Assembly (NCBI GenBank): GCA_021836225.1
Contig: JAKBJA010000004.1
Coordinates: forward strand, 4,431 to 10,721
From: Pseudomonadota bacterium
Lineage (GTDB): Bacteria > Pseudomonadota > Gammaproteobacteria > Burkholderiales > Thiobacillaceae
Direction: 5' to 3'
DNA: 6,291 nucleotides
Shown piece by piece: positions 4,031 to 6,291 of the stretch. Below the pieces are notes generated by a model, which was not told the origin of the DNA, did no database searches, and was given only the letters and a program-made list of their open reading frames with translations. Numbering within the stretch: the stretch's first letter is position 1; each line of letters begins with the position of its first letter. Both the position numbers and the translations under genes were made by a program.

Positions 4031-4829
4031 CACCTGCGGCTGCAACCTCACCCCCGGCAACAAGCACCTCGCGTTCAAGCCCGTCCCCAAGGGCGCGTCG
4101 GCAGTCTCCGTGCTGAAGGGCCTGCTGGCGAAGAACGACGACCAGGCCGGCCACAACCGCGAGCATTTCGACAAACGCGGCATCCTCGCGATCAACCTGA
4201 TGTCGTCGCCCGGATCCGGCAAGACCGCGCTCTTGGAAGCCACGCTCACCGCGCTGAAGGACGAGTTCACCTGCGCCGTGATCGAGGGCGACCTCGAAAC
4301 CGAGAATGACGCCGAGCGCATTCGCGCCAAGGGCGTACAGGCGCACCAGATCGTCACCGGCACCGCCTGCCACCTCGACGCGCATCTGGTGCACGACGCG
4401 CTGCATCACATGACGCTCGACGGCGTCGATTTCCTGTTCATCGAGAACGTCGGCAACCTGGTCTGTCCCGCGAGCTTCGACCTCGGCCAGCACCTCAATG
4501 TCACCCTGCTCTCGGTCACCGAAGGTGACGACAAGCCGGCCAAGTACCCGGTAATGTTCCGCGCGGCGGATGCCATGCTGCTGACCAAGACCGACCTTTT
4601 GGCGGTGCTCGACGACTTCGACCCCGACAAGGCCGAAGCGCACCTGCGCAACCTCGCCAACCCGGCGCCGGTGATGCGCCTGTCGGCAAGAAAGGGTATG
4701 GGCATGGACGCCTGGCTTGCCTGGCTGCGTGAACAGTTGGCCGCCCAGCGCGCCCGTGTGGCGCAGGGGCAGTCGCGCCGGCCTGCGATCCAGTCCGACG
4801 GCATGAAATATCACAGCGTCACCGCCTGA
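4023..4829 (+). CDS. hypB: HypB, nickel-handling GTPase of hydrogenase maturation
   Basis: A 268-aa SIMIBI-class GTPase. The N-terminal MCDTCGC (residues 1-7) is the high-affinity nickel motif CxxCGC. A short linker follows without the polyhistidine stretch seen in nickel-storing HypB proteins. The GTPase domain has a Walker A SSPGSGKT (61-68), EGDLETENDAERI (88-100), the metal site C116-H117 and C148 (ENVGNLVCPASFDLG), and TKTDLL (188-193) as the guanine-specificity motif. The start at 4023 is set by the CxxCGC N-terminus and overlaps hypA by 8 nt. No Shine-Dalgarno is obvious, so coupled translation is likely. The C-terminal tail from about residue 240 is Arg/Gln-rich and not conserved as far as I know. 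It acts in the cytoplasm with HypA to load nickel. Confidence 0.96.
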   Translation: MCDTCGCNLTPGNKHLAFKPVPKGASAVSVLKGLLAKNDDQAGHNREHFDKRGILAINLMSSPGSGKTALLEATLTALKDEFTCAVIEGDLETENDAERIRAKGVQAHQIVTGTACHLDAHLVHDALHHMTLDGVDFLFIENVGNLVCPASFDLGQHLNVTLLSVTEGDDKPAKYPVMFRAADAMLLTKTDLLAVLDDFDPDKAEAHLRNLANPAPVMRLSARKGMGMDAWLAWLREQLAAQRARVAQGQSRRPAIQSDGMKYHSVTA

Positions 4830-5941
4830 TGATTGAGGCCCGCGCCTGGCTGGAGAAAATCCACGCCCTCGACTTCGACCGCACGGTCAAGATCATGAAC
4901 GTGTGCGGCGGCCACGAGCGCTCGATCACCCAGGCCGGCCTGCGCGGCGCATTGCCGAAGTGGGTCGAACTGGTGCCCGGCCCCGGCTGCCCGGTGTGCG
5001 TGTGTCCGGAGGAAGACGTCTATCAGGCGATGCAACTGGCGCTCAAGGACCGCGTGATCCTGGTCGCCTTCGGCGACATGCTGCGGGTGCCGGTGAACGT
5101 GAAGAAGGGCGAGGTGCGCTCGCTGGCCGAGGCGCAGGCCGCCGGCGCCGACGTGCGCCCGATCGCCAGCCCGCTCGATGCGCGCAGGATTGCGCTGGAG
5201 AATCCCGATCGCCCGGTGGTGTTCTTCGCCGCCGGCTTCGAGACCACCACCGCGCCGACCGCGGCGATGCTGGCGGAGGGCATTCCGGACAATCTTTCCA
5301 TCCTGCTGTCCGGCCGCCTGACCTGGCCGGCGGTGGCGATGCTGCTCGGTAGTTTTGAATCCAGCCCGGGCAGCCCCGGCTTCGACGCGCTGGTCGCGCC
5401 CGGCCACGTCTCCACCGTGATGGGGCCGGAGGAATGGACCTTCGTCGTCGACCGCCACGAGATCCCCGCCGCAGTCGCCGGCTTTGCGCCGGAGTCGCTG
5501 CTGGCATCGTTCTATTCCGTGCTGCGCCAGCTGAAAACCGGCGAGCGCTTTCTAGACAACTGCTACCGCGAAGTCGCGTATCCCGGCGGCAATCCCACTG
5601 CGCGCCGTTTGCTCGGCAGCACCCTCGACATCGTCGACGCCAACTGGCGCGGCATCGGCGTCATCCCGCGCTCCGGCTATGCGCTGAAACCTGCATTTGC
5701 GAAACACGACGCACGCCTGCTGTTTCCAGACCATGCTGATCCCGGCCGCCGCCGCGCCGGCGAGATGCCGCCCGGCTGCGACTGCGCGCAGGTGGTACTG
5801 GGCAAGATCTATCCCAACCAGTGCCGTATCTACGGCAAGGCATGCACCCCGCGCAACCCGGTCGGCCCCTGCATGGTGTCGGACGAAGGCGCCTGCCGCA
5901 TCTGGTGGGCGGGCGGCGTACGCGTAGCCGTCGATGCCTGA
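4829..5941 (+). CDS. hypD: HypD, Fe-S scaffold for Fe(CN)2CO assembly
   Basis: A 370-aa HypD of normal length. Key motifs are KIMNVCGGHE (C26 with G27, G28 and H29), ELVPGPGCPVCVCPEED (C54, C57, C59), AAGFETTT (134-141), LVAPGHVSTVMG (188-199), and the cysteine-rich C-terminus C317, C319, C332, C339, C348 and C356, several of which bind the [4Fe-4S] cluster. By family knowledge HypD and HypC carry the iron while cyanide from HypE/HypF is added, then pass it to the large subunit. The start at 4829 overlaps the hypB stop by one base (TGATG), a classic coupling signal. The end overlaps hypF by 8 nt. Confidence 0.97.
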   Translation: MIEARAWLEKIHALDFDRTVKIMNVCGGHERSITQAGLRGALPKWVELVPGPGCPVCVCPEEDVYQAMQLALKDRVILVAFGDMLRVPVNVKKGEVRSLAEAQAAGADVRPIASPLDARRIALENPDRPVVFFAAGFETTTAPTAAMLAEGIPDNLSILLSGRLTWPAVAMLLGSFESSPGSPGFDALVAPGHVSTVMGPEEWTFVVDRHEIPAAVAGFAPESLLASFYSVLRQLKTGERFLDNCYREVAYPGGNPTARRLLGSTLDIVDANWRGIGVIPRSGYALKPAFAKHDARLLFPDHADPGRRRAGEMPPGCDCAQVVLGKIYPNQCRIYGKACTPRNPVGPCMVSDEGACRIWWAGGVRVAVDA

Positions 5942-6291
5942 ACGCGCAGCTCGACACATCACGATCAGCGGGCGGGTGCAGGGCGTGGGCTTTCGGCCCT
6001 TCGTCTATCGACTCGCGCATCAACACGGAGTCACCGGCTGGGTGCGCAACGTCAACGGCGCAGTCGAAATCCATGCCGAAGGCGAGATCACGCAATTGCA
6101 GCGTTTCTGTGACGCATTGCTGAGCGAAGCACCACCACTGTCCGCCCCAGGCCCACTCGCCATTACCCCTTGCGCGACCGGCCATGCAGAGGGCTTTTCC
6201 ATCCTCGACAGCGCGGCATCAAGCCAGGCCGAAATCCATCTGCCGCCTGACGGGTTCGTGTGCGCCGACTGCCTCGCCGAACTGCACGACC
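5934..6291 (+). CDS. hypF: HypF, carbamoyltransferase of hydrogenase maturation (N-terminal part only)
   Basis: The first 119 codons are in view; the gene continues past the right edge. The N-terminal acylphosphatase domain is clear: ISGRVQGVGFRPFVYRLA (residues 11-28) with catalytic-type R21, and GWVRNVNGAVEIHAEG with N39. Near the edge LPPDGFVCADCLAEL (C110, C113) begins the zinc-finger region typical of HypF. By family knowledge HypF (about 750 aa) converts carbamoyl phosphate to a carbamoyl group that HypE turns into cyanide for the active-site iron. The ATG at 5934 overlaps the hypD stop by 8 nt (ATGCCTGA). A stand-alone acylphosphatase is excluded by the zinc-finger start. Confidence 0.95.
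   Translation, partial: MPERAARHITISGRVQGVGFRPFVYRLAHQHGVTGWVRNVNGAVEIHAEGEITQLQRFCDALLSEAPPLSAPGPLAITPCATGHAEGFSILDSAASSQAEIHLPPDGFVCADCLAELHD

Noticed and set aside
4002..4814. A 270-codon minus-strand frame opposite hypB
   Set aside because: Antisense shadow with biased composition; hypB on the plus strand has all its family motifs.

Overview
The window is the centre of a [NiFe]-hydrogenase locus from a GC-rich proteobacterium. The set small subunit - Isp1 - Isp2 is the Isp-type group 1 uptake hydrogenase known from sulfur-oxidising purple bacteria, Thiobacillus-like betaproteobacteria and Aquifex. A betaproteobacterial sulfur or hydrogen oxidiser is my best guess. It rests on gene content and remembered family similarity, not on a search.

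Two gene trains diverge from one AT-rich control region at 3284-3432. To the left (minus strand) run a HyaD/HupD-type maturation protease (3283-2804), a short single-domain HupH/HyaF-like protein (2814-2395), the Tat-exported hydrogenase small subunit (2338-1259), the membrane cytochrome b Isp1 (983-324), and the first 72 codons of the HdrD/DsrK-like iron-sulfur protein Isp2 (217 to the window edge). The large subunit is expected beyond the left edge. To the right (plus strand) run hypC (3433-3663), hypA (3656-4030), hypB (4023-4829), hypD (4829-5941) and the start of hypF (5934 to the window edge). The hyp genes overlap by 8, 8, 1 and 8 nt. hypE is not in view.

The two trains do one job. HypA and HypB deliver nickel. 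HypC, HypD and HypF, with HypE elsewhere, build the Fe(CN)2CO group. The protease then trims the large subunit, the mature dimer is exported by Tat on the small subunit's signal peptide, and electrons from H2 pass through the FeS relay to Isp1/Isp2 and the quinone pool.

The least ordinary part is the 275-bp spacer between the small-subunit gene and isp1. It is filled by an element of about 270 bp (987-1257) with near-perfect 24-bp terminal inverted repeats. These enclose two separate long hairpins (1022-1111 and 1124-1226), so the whole can fold as a three-way junction. One terminal repeat contains the Shine-Dalgarno sequence of isp1, and its partner lies just after the small-subunit stop codon. 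The element looks like a MITE or palindromic repeat inserted in the operon, and it may control how much Isp1/Isp2 is made per small subunit.
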